From contig SADC01000348.1 of NCBI GenBank assembly GCA_004194705.1, positions 62,001 to 126,000 of the forward strand: DNA of 64,000 bases, in the 5' to 3' direction. Within the stretch, counting starts at the first letter, position 1, and each line of letters starts with the position of its first letter. The notes under the pieces were generated by a model that saw only the letters and a program-made list of their open reading frames with translations, ran no database searches and was not told the origin of the DNA. This document shows, piece after piece, positions 23,001 through 34,192 of this stretch. The position numbers were made by a program, and so were the translations under genes. Source of the stretch: Ditylenchus dipsaci. Lineage: Eukaryota; Nematoda; Chromadorea; Rhabditida; Anguinidae.

Positions 23001-25877
23001 TTGACATCGGGGTCAATGTAAATAATCTTTTAAAAGCGGATTTGACATCTGAAACTTGTATTATCATGTTTTTCAGTTATTGGTTGGACATATCTGTAAA
23101 TGTTTGCCTGACCTTAAAGAACGAATCAGGGAAAAAACTCGCAAGTATCAAGCTATACTTCGCTCGCTTGGTGATGCTGTAACTGAAAAAGAAAAGTGTG
23201 GGATTTTAAGGGAAAACCTCAATAAGTTTGCCGACTACTATCGCTTGACTCTAGAAGGAAGTGGTGACTGCACTCAACTGTAATTTTAAAAATATAGATC
23301 GACCTGAGAAATTCCCGGAGTTTCATCCGCCATAACTTTTTTCTTGGTATAATCTGAAAAGGCTATTTGAAAACTTAATTTCAAAGAATAATTTTTGCCG
23401 CTCAAAAAATTTCAATTTCAAATAACCATTTTTCCAGATTTTCTTAAGAAAAAAATTATGGCCTGTCGAAAACCTGAGAATTTCTAGGGCCATCCTGTAT
23501 TGATCTGGAAACCTATAAGAACCTCAAAAAATTTAGCTGTGGAGGAGCTGTCATTGGAGAGATTTTCGAAAAACTTTTGCAGCTTCCTTGGAAAAAATAA
23601 ATCCGTTGGCAGATGTGACGGCCCCGTCTATTCTGACTTCTATTCGTAATTCAACTGTAAGTTTTTACTATTGAGATATTTTTAACAACTACTTTACCAC
23701 TAAATTGAAGGGTGCTCGCCAAGGTCTTTCCATTCCTGAAGTGTGTTTCGAGAAGATGGTCAAAAACCAGCTGAACCGCTTCAAGCAGCCCAGCCTTGAT
23801 TGTGTGGATTTGGTCTACGAAGAGTTGCGCCGGATTGCTGAAGTGTGCGGTTCGGATCTCAGGGTAGAAATTTTCAAAAAAAAAATTCTATCTTCTAACC
23901 AATTAATTCAGCAAGAGATGATGCGATTTCCTAGACTCTATTCTGGTATCCGAGGGTTGTGTACAAGCTTCTTCAGTCAACTATGGATGAAACACTAAGT
24001 GCCGTGAGTGATCAAGTAGATATGGAGGAGGCCTACATTACTGACGGACATCCTGCTTTATATGAGATCCTAAAACAGTACTCTTTGAATGAGGTATGCA
24101 ATTTTTTTTAAATACAGTCGCCCTTCGATAGTACGTACCTACTGGTGACCAGGACAAGGGGTAAGTACCATCGGGGACACCAATTGCCGTATTTAAGGTG
24201 AATCCAACCAACCAGACCGCTTCCAAGGAGTACGTACTGCTGAGAGTACGTCTTATTGGGGGTACGTAATATCGAAGGATGACTGTACGTAACGGCTCAA
24301 AATTAAAAAAGTTTGACGCTAATGTCTAAGAATTGTTCAAAAGTGTTCAAGAACAAATTTTTAAAGAAAAAAGTTTTGCAAATCTCATGTTAGAAATGGC
24401 CAGGCACTGAGTTTGAGCCTATGGGCCTTAAAGAAGCCTTAACCTAACTGGAAAAATGGACGCACTTTTTACAAACATGAATTTTCTAATTCAGACCGCC
24501 CTTGATGACATGGAGGAAAGACCAGTATATGTTCAAAATTCAAGAGGCAAATTAGAAGTCGAGAAAGCCAAGAAGAAGTGCGTCTGCTTGACTGGTGAAA
24601 CGTGTTCATACAAGAAAGAAAAGAAAGATGAATACGAAAAAGACGAGGAAGAAACTCAGGAGCAAATTGAGATGGAAGCCATTCACGCTTTTGGCAAACA
24701 AGTGGATAACTTGAAAAAAGTAGTTTTGCCGAAGGAGAAGCGTGACTATATTGCTGTTGGTGAGTGTTAGTATTAAAACCTTAATTTTTTAACAATATAA
24801 TATTTATTCAGTCCGTCTTGTAAGCAAGTACTTTTCTATTGTGCGCGACATCATCCTAAGCCAAGTACCTAAATGCATCATGATGAAGATGGTCAACTTT
24901 GTCAAGGTTTGATTTTGATGATAGGATAAAAAGGCTTAAATCTAGATTTTTTGTCATACTAACTGTTCAACCGTTAAAAGAATTTGAGTTTGCGAAAATT
25001 TGCAAAAAATTTTACGTGAGAAATCTCAAAACAAGTTTCATAAATTTACAAGCGTTAAATTCTTGGCACTTGTACACATCGGGGGCCCTTGATATTTCAG
25101 CTGTGAAAATAGTAATTTTGAAACGCTTAAAGGATTACAAGTTTTTGTTTAAGGTTTATTTTACTGAAAAGTTAACTTTTCGAATTTTTCATTTGGGGAA
25201 TTAACAACTGGCTCGTGGGCTTATGAAAATTTATAACCAAATTTTCAAATAATATTTTGACGTAAAGCTTTTTATTTCTAGAACCTGAGATACTGATATC
25301 GGATCGTTCAGCTAAAAACGATTTGGATGTGAATTTAATATTTAACTGCTCTTCGGATTTTAAAATACTTTTCAAATTTCGAATCCACTCGAGACAACAA
25401 ACATTTAATTAAAAACGATATTATTAAAAAAAACTAAAACGTTTGAATATTTGTTTGTCTCTAGCTGAATGTCATTTGACAAGTGTTTTTCAATAATCGA
25501 AGGTTTCCTTATATCTGGTTTAAAATTGCAAAACCTTTTTTAGTACTTTAGAATACAAAAATATCTTCGATCACAGCCTTTCATTTTATATATTGAAAAT
25601 CAAATTCAAGGAGTAAAATTGCTAATTTTTTCACATATTAGGAAAAAATTCGCGATGAGTTGTTTGCCGAACTGAACCATGGAGCCAGAGTTGATGAGTT
25701 TCTGCGTGAAAACGATCCCACTGTACTGAAGAGAAAGGAAGCTAAGGAGATGCTTGAGGTAAGTTATTTTTTGTTATTTTATTTCGAGCTTGTTTTATGA
25801 GCCTAACACTTTTTTTTCAGGCGCTGAGCAAAGCTAGCCTTGTGATCAGTGAAATTCGAGATTCAGATATCGGATAA
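20085..25877 (+). CDS. Dynamin-related GTPase of the Drp1/Dnm1 type
   Basis: Proteins of this family assemble on membranes and drive mitochondrial and peroxisomal fission. Fifteen exons: 20085-20191, 21333-21474, 21532-21769, 21819-21948, 22079-22142, 22204-22314, 22374-22451, 23077-23279, about 23497-23656, 23711-23863, 23912-24093, 24495-24759, 24812-24906, 25642-25758, 25821-25877; about 700 residues, normal for the family. N-terminus [21 protein letters not shown]-loop [51 protein letters not shown]; stalk [17 protein letters not shown] end [15 protein letters not shown]. No PH or proline-rich domain, which favours Drp1 over classical dynamin. Exon 12 (the variable B insert) is highly charged with CVCLTGETC. 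Single bases appear missing near 20184, 21552, 22092, 23585 and 23957, and the exon 8/9 junction is obscured by a small palindrome, so the copy is decayed or the consensus is faulty. Confidence 0.88.
20265..20545. repeat. Fold-back hairpin in dynamin intron 1
   Basis: The outer arms contain ATTCCACAATGGGGG and CCCCACATTGTGGAAT. The inner arms contain AGGCTTAGGCAAGAT and its diverged complement TTGCCTAAGTTTAGCCT. The same inner hairpin family recurs near 21070-21180 and 42250. Confidence 0.55.
20560..20943. mobile_element. Degraded pogo-like element in dynamin intron 1
   Basis: An AGGAATCCTTGCAATTTTGC block and a GAGCCCTAGGCGTAAACAAA block match the subterminal regions of the elements at 1918-3124 and 4096-4339. 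The right end reads ACAAGACTTGATTGTA. The left end is eroded. Confidence 0.45.
22541..22985. mobile_element. Near-perfect fold-back in dynamin intron 7
   Basis: The arms start AGCCCCATTCATACTCCCGC and end with the complement GGAGTATAAATGGGGCT. They match for about 190 bases, including GGGACACGGGACACGGGACA. The centre reads GGGACATTGACCTGCGGGAC. The arms are so alike that insertion must be recent. Target duplications are not clear. Confidence 0.65.
23297..23495. repeat. Small palindrome at the dynamin exon 8/9 junction
   Basis: Inverted blocks GCCATAACTTTTTTC with GAAAAAAATTATGGC, and CTATTTGAAA with TTTCAAATA, form the arms. It sits where the intron between exons 8 and 9 is expected, and it hides the splice acceptor. 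Confidence 0.5.
24113..24287. mobile_element. TA-flanked pogo-like MITE in dynamin intron 11
   Basis: The left end is TACAGTCGCCCTTCGATAGT and the right end ATATCGAAGGATGACTGTA. Repeated GTACGTA motifs lie in both arms. Confidence 0.7.
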
Positions 25878-26572
25878 AATCGTTGAGCTTTGAGAAATTG
25901 TTTTTTTGTTTATCGTTAGATTTTTTATAAAAAAGTTGTTGCACCGTAAATATTCCTGTATTTATTTAAATTTTAGGTTAATTTTCAAGATGCTCTATCT
26001 TACAAGATCAAGACTTTTCAAATAGTCCGAAAAAGTCTGATTGTATTTTAGGGCGCAGTGGTAACCACGTGGAACAGAGTTGAATTTCTCTCTTCTGCAG
26101 GTCTTCAGTTCAAATAAGTCTAGTCATGGTACTTTTAAAAGAGACATATATCACGCTAGCATTCAAAATTTATTTGAATTTTTCTGACTCAGAAAAATCA
26201 CTCACGGTGACTTAGCAGCTAACTTTTACAGCTTAAAGCAAGGCAAAATTCGACTTTTTTCTGCGCCCGAAAAAAATCATGAGAAATTTTTGACTAAAAC
26301 TTTTTGCCAAAAGCCAAAAGTCAGAAATCGATAAAAAGGTAAAATGGGAGCGTTTTAAATGCAGAATTGCACGCTTTGTGCCTTGAGCTCTCAAAATGAA
26401 ATAACGTTACACTAATATGATTACATAGTAATTGTGTATAAAAGACCGCAGTCAAACCTTGGTTGGGTCAAATGGTCGGATCGATATTTTCTCTCTCTTG
26501 AGTATTTTCGTTTGAATATTTTCATTGAATATTTTCAGTTAGTTTTTTGCTATTTTTGCGATATCTTATCAA

Positions 26573-27570
26573 CAGGGACCCAAATTCTATGCAAATGCAT
26601 ATTTTTCTGTGGATATGCAAGCAATAGTCATGCACAAAAAACACACTTTTAGCCCTGTTTGAGTACTTTTTTCGTACTTTTATGCAGCATGTTTTGCATA
26701 TTTTCCATTTTTAGTGCATATTTTGCAATTTTGACGCATATTTTCTGCATATTGTAGAAAATCTCAGAAATTTTTGGGTTAAAAGATGTTGCAGCATGCC
26801 AAATCTCGTCTTTTGTGTATAAATAAGTCAATTTCTTAGTTTCCAAAACCAGGATGCTTCATTGTCAATCGTGTAAGAAAGAGATTTTTTTCACTAAATA
26901 ACCTCTATTAAGATAGCTAACGTTTCAGTACCGTGCAATTCATATTTTCAGTTAAAGTAGCAAAATAACAGTGCAAAGCACCGATTTGGTTTGTAAAAGA
27001 TATTAATTTCGAAAATCGCAAAATGCACATTGTTTATATTTGCGAGAAGATGCGAAGAAGTGGCAGGAGTACAGAACCCCTAAATGTCTCGAAATTGCTT
27101 TTCAAAATATTTTTTTTTGCAACTTGGCTAGTAATTGGCGGTCAACACTTTTCAAAAATCTTTTTCGACTGAAATCCTGCGGCATCTTCATGGAAGCAGA
27201 AAGTTTTTTTAAAGCTATGTTCAAATCCTAGGTCAAATGGGACGTCAAATATATTAAATCCTAAAGTCAAATAAATTAAATCCTCAGGTTAAATCACCTT
27301 GCTTAAGCAAAGCCATATGTCAAATTTTGGTCAATTTTTTTTGCAAAAAAATTTAGGATTATCCAAAAAGTATCTTTTAATCATGTATAAGCTGCCAAAC
27401 CGTTTAAAAGCATCTTTAGAGCAATTTTACGAGATATAGTGATTCTTCACAAATGTTATGCGGTAGATTGAAAAGGTTTAGTCTAAAAATTATACTGCAT
27501 ATTTTACGTTTTTAGCGCATATTTTATGCGCATATTTCGCATTTTTTAGTGCATAGAATTTGGGTCCCTG
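26573..27570. mobile_element. 998-bp hAT element with exact 8-bp duplication
   Basis: The ends CAGGGACCCAAATTCTATGC and its exact complement are flanked by CTTATCAA on both sides (26565-26572 and 27571-27578). The paralogous segment near 40350 (ATATCTTATTAAGTGTTGG) is the empty site. Repeated GCATATTTT motifs lie inside each end. No transposase domain was recognised in the interior, so it is probably non-autonomous. Confidence 0.88.
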
Positions 27571-27994
27571 CTTATCAAGTGTTGGCTGAAACCTCGGAAG
27601 CTATTGAAAAAATTTCCGGAAATGGTGTAATTTTTTATTGGAGCTCTGTAGACCAAGGTTCAATATATCAAGATTTGACTATGAGAAACAAGTTAATTCA
27701 TATTATTCATGCGTATTGGATCTTAGTTCCCAATTTATATTTTTTCCGATCCTGAAATCGGGATATCGATTTTTTAAATATATACAAAGCGCCATACTTA
27801 GTCAAAGTCCTATATTTTCTTATTTATCCCGTTTTAAGGTCCCGATTATGGCAAATTTGCATTTCTCATTCGTCTTCAAAATCAACAATGAAATTGTTAA
27901 ATAGCCTTTATTTGCCTTATCTATAGTTTATTGAAAAAAGCTTTTGTCTTCTTTAAGAATTTGATCATTCGTTCAGTTTACTTGTGTCCAACAT

Positions 27995-28287
27995 TCACCG
28001 GCCAGCTTAAATTAACAAAATATTTACATAATTCCAAATATCTAATGCAAACTTACAGTAGCAAACTCCCCCACTGCAACGTTGGCCATCATAGCAGTGG
28101 TAGCTTCCAATGCAGGTGCACAGCCCGTTATTGCAGCTGAGAGATCTTTTGCAGTCACTGTTCGTGGAGCACCTCTGTGCACCTCCAGCAACCAGTCCAA
28201 CCACACACTCAAATAGAACTTTAGTGAACAAGTAAAAAAAAGATTTACCATAAGAAAAAGCAGGGAAACCATACCCTTGGAAAACAT
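27995..28287 (-). CDS. Secreted eight-cysteine peptide, copy B
   Basis: Exons 28287-28249, 28207-28057 and 28005-27995 give 66 residues in one uninterrupted frame with consensus splice sites. The signal peptide is MVSLLFLM plus CVVGLVAGGA. The two C-x5-C-x4-C-x-C modules read DCKRSLSCNNGLCTC and HCYDGQRCSGGVC. It differs from copy A at only a few positions, and far less than from copy C. A TATA box lies near 28340 and an AATAAA poly-A signal near 27905 on the minus strand. It lies in the segmental duplication with the dynamin 3' end. Function unknown. Confidence 0.8.
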
Positions 28288-28559
28288 TTTGTTGAATAAA
28301 GTAATACACAGGGACACTTGAGAATGTAATTTTCCCTTCTTTTATACTGCTGGTGTGTAAAGAAATTGAAAAATGCCCTTTTGATCATCATTACCTGATT
28401 CAACGCTTTCCTGAGGAAGCAACAAGGCTATTTGAAGACAATATGATTAGGCATGTTTTTTTTGGACAAAAAACAGGAATAACATAACAAGGAAGCAATA
28501 CAGACAATAAAAAAATTGGCTCTGTACATATTCAATTTAAATGTGTTCAGGCAGAAATG

Positions 28560-28675
28560 TGTTCAAAATCAGGCTGCGACAATTCAAATTGCGACAAAAT
28601 CAGGCTGCGACAATTCAAATTGCGATAAATTTAAATTGTGACCATTTGAATTGCGACAATTTTAAAGTCCGAGTC
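28560..28675. repeat. Tandem repeat, unit like CTGCGACAATTCAAATTG
   Basis: About five imperfect units in a row (GCGACAATTCAAATTGCGAC and variants). It could be one arm of a tandem-arm fold-back whose partner is missing. Confidence 0.5.
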
Positions 28676-28739
28676 TTGAATAGTTCCTTTATCTAAATAT
28701 GCTCTTGTTCAACGTGTTTCCATTGTAATTTTTGGTTTG

Positions 28740-29342
28740 ATCTTCTAGATATGCCCAACTGTTACACTGAGAGAGGAAATCTGTTTGGCTTCTGCAGTGG
28801 ATATTCGATGACTTTCTGTCGAGTGCGCCTTCGAGGGAATACTTTGCTGTGCCCGATCTTCATTGGCCGAAATTCAACTGCCAGGATCATTAACTGAAGT
28901 AATTCGAACGTAGTAATTTTCTTTTTCGTTGCTGTTATTACCGATGCGCTGGTTAAAGTAGCCGTCTGTTTTGCTCGAATAAACTTGTTGGCGACCAGTC
29001 AGATTTTTAAGCTTAGACATTCTCTCTCTATGTCTTCCGTCGTTTTGACAGTTTATCTTCCAAACCGCCCTACTCCTCGAGCTGCAATTATTCACACTTT
29101 TCGAGGTTGGTAACAAAGTGATCTACAGGCTCGTAGCCATTCCTCGTAGCCATTTTGAAATACACAATACACAGTGCCAGAAAGCCTCAGGATGGGTATG
29201 AAGACCACGTAATAAGTTTCATCACGGTGACTTGCCTAAGCGCAAAGGAAAAATGCGAGCTGATCAAGAAAGAAGATGAACCTGAAGTTGGCGGTTAACC
29301 AAGTGGATGACCACTTCGTAAATCTGGATGTCAACTTGATGC
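28740..29342. other. Unassigned region before the MULE
   Basis: An 80-codon minus-strand frame (28874-29116) includes VYSSKTDGYFNQRIGNN but matches no family I recognise and lacks splice support. A single AAGTGGATGACCACTT palindrome lies near 29310. Confidence 0.35.
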
Positions 29343-31265
29343 GGTTATGAGTAATGTGTGCGTTGCAACGAGTGCGTCAGTAATGAGTGCGTCAGTAATG
29401 TGTGCGTCAGTAATGTGTGCGTCAGTAATGAGTGCGTCAGTAATTAGTGCGTCGTAATGAGTGCGTCAGTAATTAGTGCGTCAATATTAAATATTTTGCC
29501 ATGGCACTAAAATTTTCAATTTTTTGTGTTAAAGACCATTACCAGCTTAAGTACAAGATGTTTAGAAATATGGAAATCAAAAGCATCAAGGGAAGCCAAT
29601 GGCGCTCTGTGGCGGATTTTTAATGATGCAAGAACGAAAAAGCAAGGATGGTGAGCGTCAATACTGGAGATGCCATCTCAAGAATCTAGGGTGCAAGGGA
29701 CGAGCGATTTCGGCTATCAATTCATCCGAACTAACGCAAACAATAGCACACCCAGCCAGAGGTTAATTTAATAGCATTTTTTAAATCATGATCTTTTCTT
29801 TTTTTGCAGGTGCCGATGTGGATATGCCTCTAGATCGAATGCAACTTGGCTATCAGTTCAGAACAACTCAAGCTGGTGGACGATTCCTCTTGTATGACTC
29901 TCGTGAGGTAGAGCCAAATAAGCCGGTTGTTCTCATATTTGCATCAGATCGCGGATTAGATTTCCTACGCCAGTATCAAATGTGGAGTATAGATGGTGAT
30001 TTTGTTTTGGTTTTTTGTGTTAAAATACTGCTGTTGTAGGCACATTTTTCTGCTGTCCTAAGAACTTTGCTCAGTTATTCACTCTCAATTGCTTCAAAGA
30101 GGAGTCAACATTGCCCGCTGTTTTTTTTCTGCTGCCCAAGAAGTCAGAAGAGACGTATAAAAGAGCCTTCAAAGCCTTATTTGATCAGTTGCCTGGAGTA
30201 ATACCTACTTTCGTAATGTCCGGTTTGTAGTTATTTATTACTGGTCAGCTACTAATAATATATCCTTTTTTATCCGTTCCAGATTTTGAGCGCGCTCCTA
30301 CAAAGATTCTAAGTCAGATGTTTCCAACTGCGGTGTTCAAGTACTGCCTTTTCCACTTCTCACAAAGTCTTTTTCGCAATTTCTCCAGCCGTGGACTTAT
30401 TCAGCTCTACACTAACCGGAGGTAAAAAGTTGTTTCGATGCTACACTGCTCTTGCCTTTCTGCCGGTGGACGAAGTCAAGAGAGGGTTTGAAGATATTTC
30501 ATACGCTATCCAGGCAAAGATTGATGAGGGAGAGATTCCAGGAGATTTGGTTGACAGACTTAACGGTATACGGATATTTTTTTCGTTTTAGTCTTACTTG
30601 AATTTTTATATTGCTGCTTTAGATTAATTTTGTTTTAGACATGCGGCAACCCAGCTGATTTGATTAGAAATCACAGATCGACGAAAGTGATCAATTCAGA
30701 AAAGCAAATCAAGAAATTAGTCCAAGATTACAGTGAAAAGAGCCGCATCTTCGCCATCGTCTTCAATATCTTGAACACCTGCAGCATCACCTAGCCAAAT
30801 TCCATGATGTAGGCGGAGCCGACAGAGTTGTTAGGTCGGAGCAGGAAGAAGCAACCCCAGAAAATACCGTGATGGAGGATAACCCAAATAATATTAGTCT
30901 ATATTGAGTGTTACTGTGTTTGTTCGAACATTTGTTTTGTTGCTTTGTCATGGTATAAAAAATCTTGCTTATTTATGATATGCTTTGATTCGGTTTTTTT
31001 TGAGTACTGTTGTGGTAAAAGTCACCATTCAAGGCAGTTTTAGTAAAAGTTTAAGTGCAATTGTAAGCTTGAGTGCAATTGTAGACAGGCCCTTACTGAC
31101 GCACTAATGCTGACGCACTCATTACTGACACATCATTACTGACGCACTCATTACGACGCACTAATTACTGACGCACTCATTACTGACGCACACATTACTG
31201 ACGCACACATTACTGACGCACTCATTACTGACGCACTCGTTGCAACGCACACATTACTCATAACC
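29343..31265. mobile_element. Mutator-like (MULE) transposon with tandem-repeat TIRs
   Basis: The ends GGTTATGAGTAATGTGTGCG and its complement are flanked by identical 8-bp CTTGATGC (29335-29342 and 31266-31273). The left arm (29343-29490) and right arm (about 31097-31265) are each about ten copies of a unit of about 15 bp, AGTAATGAGTGCGTC, in opposite orientation. Between them lies a multi-exon FLYWCH-MULE transposase gene. Superfamily, ends, duplication and coding capacity all agree. This is the only autonomous-type member among the GG-ended fold-backs in the window. Confidence 0.9.
29571..30907 (+). CDS. MULE transposase with N-terminal FLYWCH zinc finger
   Basis: It would cut and join the element's terminal repeats in the nucleus. 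The first exon after a TTTAG acceptor carries the FLYWCH finger ([17 protein letters not shown], then [16 protein letters not shown], ending TIAHPAR). Exons near 29810-30009, 30040-30222 and from 30284 carry the MULE core: [19 protein letters not shown] with the first catalytic Asp, [29 protein letters not shown] with the second Asp, and [14 protein letters not shown]. Then [20 protein letters not shown], and a C-terminal [16 protein letters not shown] ending at 30907. Frames change near 30415 and about 30745, so this copy is probably inactive or carries consensus errors. The true start upstream of 29571 is not seen. Confidence 0.85.
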
Positions 31266-31654
31266 CTTGATGCACCTTTTCATGTTCTTCGGCCTCCAAC
31301 GCACTTTGTGTAGTGATTAAAACTGTCATTTTTAGAATGGTTAAATTAGTACAGAAAACAGGTTTTGGAACTTGAAAAGCACAAAAAGGGCATAGGGGCG
31401 TTTAGGGGATTTTGTGACAAATGTCACAAATCCCCTAAACGTCTTAACAGAACGCCAAGTTTGTACACATTCAAATTCATTTTTTTGCACAGCCGGTTTT
31501 CTATGTTTGCTCTCTTAAATTTTCGATGCATAGACGTTTCGCCCTCTTTTGACATTTGTCCGAAAAGGGCGAACTGCTAATTTTGCCTTGGTCCCCCTGC
31601 TGATTTTTTTGCAATTTTTTTCAGTCTAATTGCGTAAGAAACCGTGTTATACGG

Positions 31655-31720
31655 GGCGACGGTAAATTCCCCACGGTAAATTCCCACCACGGTAAATTCC
31701 CCACAGTAAATTCCCAAGTC
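31655..31720. repeat. Tandem repeat, unit CACGGTAAATTCCC
   Basis: Four units beginning with GGGGCGACGGTAAATTCCCC. This is the composition of one arm of a GG-ended fold-back, but the other arm was not found nearby. Confidence 0.5.
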
Positions 31721-31817
31721 AAGTTCTTGCTGTGAAATATCAGCTTGTTATGATTTTATATGCGTTAATTATGGTATGATTGCTAACTGTACTCCTCAAT
31801 TTCAGAAAGCAAGAAAG

Positions 31818-32550
31818 ATGGGTGAAGCTGAGCAAATCGCTAAAGTAAAGGAAAGAAGTTGGCTAACCCAATGCGAGATCTGAAGATCCAAAAGCTGTGC
31901 CTCAATATCTGCGTTGGCGAATCCGGTGACAGACTAAAACGAGCTGCAAAGGTATCTCATCTTTCTTAAAATAACATCTATGATCGTCTATTTTGCTCTA
32001 TTTCAGGTGCTGGAACAGTTGACAGGTCAAACGCCGGTTCTCTCCTGAGCTCGATACACAGTCCGCTCGTCTGGTATTCGCCGCATAGAGAAGATCTCCG
32101 TCCACTGCACCGTTCGAGGGCCGAAAGCTGAGGAAATGATCGATTGCGGATCGAAGGTTTGCCTTTATTCAATGTTTTATTCCCTAACTTTTTACCACCA
32201 GGTCAAAGAATACGAACTCTATCGTAAGAACTTTTCGGACACAGGCAACTTTGGCTTTGGCATTCAGGAGCACATCGATTCGGAATCAAGTATGACCCGT
32301 CGATTGAGATCTAGGAAATGGACTTCTACGTGGTGCTTGACCGTGCTGGTCGTCGAGTGGCTAAGCGTCGCAGAGCTCAGGGTCGTGTGGTATGTAATTT
32401 TTGTGGTTAGTCTAAGCGATCTGTATATATGGCCCTCATTTTCAGGGTCCATCTCATCGTTGTGCAAGGACGAGGCAGAAGTATGATGGAGTGATATTGC
32501 CGCCCAAGCCGAAAAAAGCTCGCAAAGGAGGAGGTCAGCGCAAGCGTTAA
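31818..32550 (+). pseudogene. rpl11: Ribosomal protein L11 (uL5), frame disrupted
   Basis: uL5 is a 60S subunit protein of the central protuberance that contacts 5S rRNA. Exons 31818-31951, 32007-32156, 32202-32389 and 32446-32550. Recognisable blocks: [80 protein letters not shown] and [15 protein letters not shown]. Breaks: one base missing near 31851, TGA at 32046, a missing base near 32278, TAG at 32312. The segment before QKYDG is shorter than usual, and a basic tail replaces the usual short end. The introns are present, so this is not a processed copy. An acceptor AATTTCAG lies 12 bases before the ATG, and AATAAA follows near 32591. It is a decayed duplicate or a faulty consensus of the real gene. 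Confidence 0.85.
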
Positions 32551-32599
32551 AGCGTTATTTGAATTGTTGATATCCCGCATGTTGTTGTTGGAATAAAGT

Positions 32600-34190
32600 T
32601 ATGCAATTGGACGTGGTCTTTTTCATCTTGTTTTTAGATAATTTCGGAACTGTTTTCTTTCTAGGTTTTAACAGGCCCAATCCCTCAATAATTTTAAATA
32701 GAAAAAATAGTTTATTTTTTGTTCTTAAGAGATTTTAATTTTGTAGGCCATCCAGGTGGATATCCACCTGACCAAGAGGTAACCACACACACGTTTTGGG
32801 TTTGCGTGGGTGAAAATTTTGATCTTGGTCCTAACAAACCTTATTCCTCACACAATTTTAAGTTGGAAAAGTATATTATTTTTTACTTTTAAGAAATTTC
32901 TGCTTTCCAGGTTTGGGTTTGGTTAAGTTTTTCCATCTGGGTACCATCGCATTACCATCAGGATTGGGCCACCTAGGCACTGATATCTGATGAAGACCAC
33001 TAATGGTATAACTACCAGACCATAACCTCTTATAACCTCTTAACCACTATGAATGTAATTAAGAAGAATTTTACTGGGAGAACACTATAGGAACCTGGAG
33101 AAAGGAAGGTACGAGAAGAAAAAGTTGGAATAAGAAGGTCTTTGACACAAAAACAACTACAAAGTTCCTTTACGTGTTATTCGGTATCTTTTGGCACTAG
33201 ATGGCATTTGGTCTCCGGTCATTTGGTCCTCGATCATTTGGTCAGCGAATATTGGTTTGTAAAACCAAAAATTGTGATTTTACCCATTTGGTCTCCAAAA
33301 TCTGAAATGGGTACCAGCTGATCAAATGGATATCAACCTAAATTGGCTGAAATAAGATAAAACGTTAAGAGAATTTCAATGCATGTTTTTCTAAATTTAA
33401 CCTTAGTTTTACTGAATAATCCATGCACCAACTAAACCAAGTGGTCATCCACTTGGATCGAATTTTTTTTACGTTTTTCAGCTCCGAAAATTGTTTTCTG
33501 CACTAACTAAAGCATTCTAAAGATGGTTTAACAGTAGTGAAATTACGTTTACATGGTATTTTTACAGTTTTCGTAAATCTTGCAAACATAATTGAGTACT
33601 GTCAAACTATCTTCAGAATGCTTGAATTAGTGCAGAAAACAGGTTTTGAAACCCGGAAAACATTAAAAAAATTTGATCCAAGTGGACGACCACCTGGTTC
33701 AGTTGGTCCATGGACATCCAGATGGTCTATCTGCCCACATAGTCAGATGCACTGCGAAAAATAGTCTAATATACAACTTGGATACTGCTAAATAAGTACT
33801 GCCACTAAGGTACAACCACCTAGAAACTACAATCTACCACCACCCAAGTACCACTACCTAAGCACTTCCACCTAAGCGATGATACCTAGCCTCCATAAAT
33901 TAGTAAAAATTTATCAAGGGACTCAAAAAGAGACTTCAAGAGAAAAATTAGGAGAGCAAACACAGAAAACCGGCTGTGCATTAAAAGAATGAATTTGAAT
34001 GTGTACAAACTTGGCGTTCTGTTATGACGTTTAGTGGATTTTGTGACATTTGTCACAAAATCCCTAAACGTCTACGCACCCACAAAAAGTTTTAAATAAA
34101 AAATTTAAAAAAAGTGGCGAAAATGAGTTTGGGGAAATAAGTTGGCGGAAATAAGTTGGCGGAAATGAGTTTGGCGGAAATGGTTATACA
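32600..34190. repeat. Region of scattered CCAAGTGGTCGTCCACTTGG palindromes
   Basis: Copies or half-copies occur near 32750, 33437 and 33677 within a diverged inverted pair (GCACTAACTAAAGCATTCTAA near 33500 and its partner near 33615). The same unit is in 12740-13750 and 34440-34830. No gene was recognised. A short inverted pair at 31395-31440 and 34015-34075 shares AAACGTCTTAACAGAACGCC-like sequence. Confidence 0.45.
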
Positions 34191-34192
34191 TC

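Larger units (their letters stand above)
25690..28560. repeat. Segmental duplication, copy 1
   Basis: The stretch from dynamin exon 14 through the Cys-rich gene B and its promoter flank recurs at 39735-42060 in the same order and orientation. Shared landmarks include the last dynamin exon, a segment around GAACAGAGTTGAATTTCTCTC, and the complete Cys-rich gene. Copy 1 alone carries the hAT element at 26573-27570; copy 2 alone carries the one at 40440-41157. Confidence 0.75.

Noticed and set aside
29343..31265. Possible CRISPR-like array at the tandem repeats
   Set aside because: The units are contiguous with no unique spacers, occur as two inverted arrays, and have transposon target duplications in a eukaryotic setting.
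31818..32550. Processed (retro-) pseudogene of L11
   Set aside because: Introns with GT-AG ends are present between all four exon blocks and there is no poly-A tail or flanking duplication.
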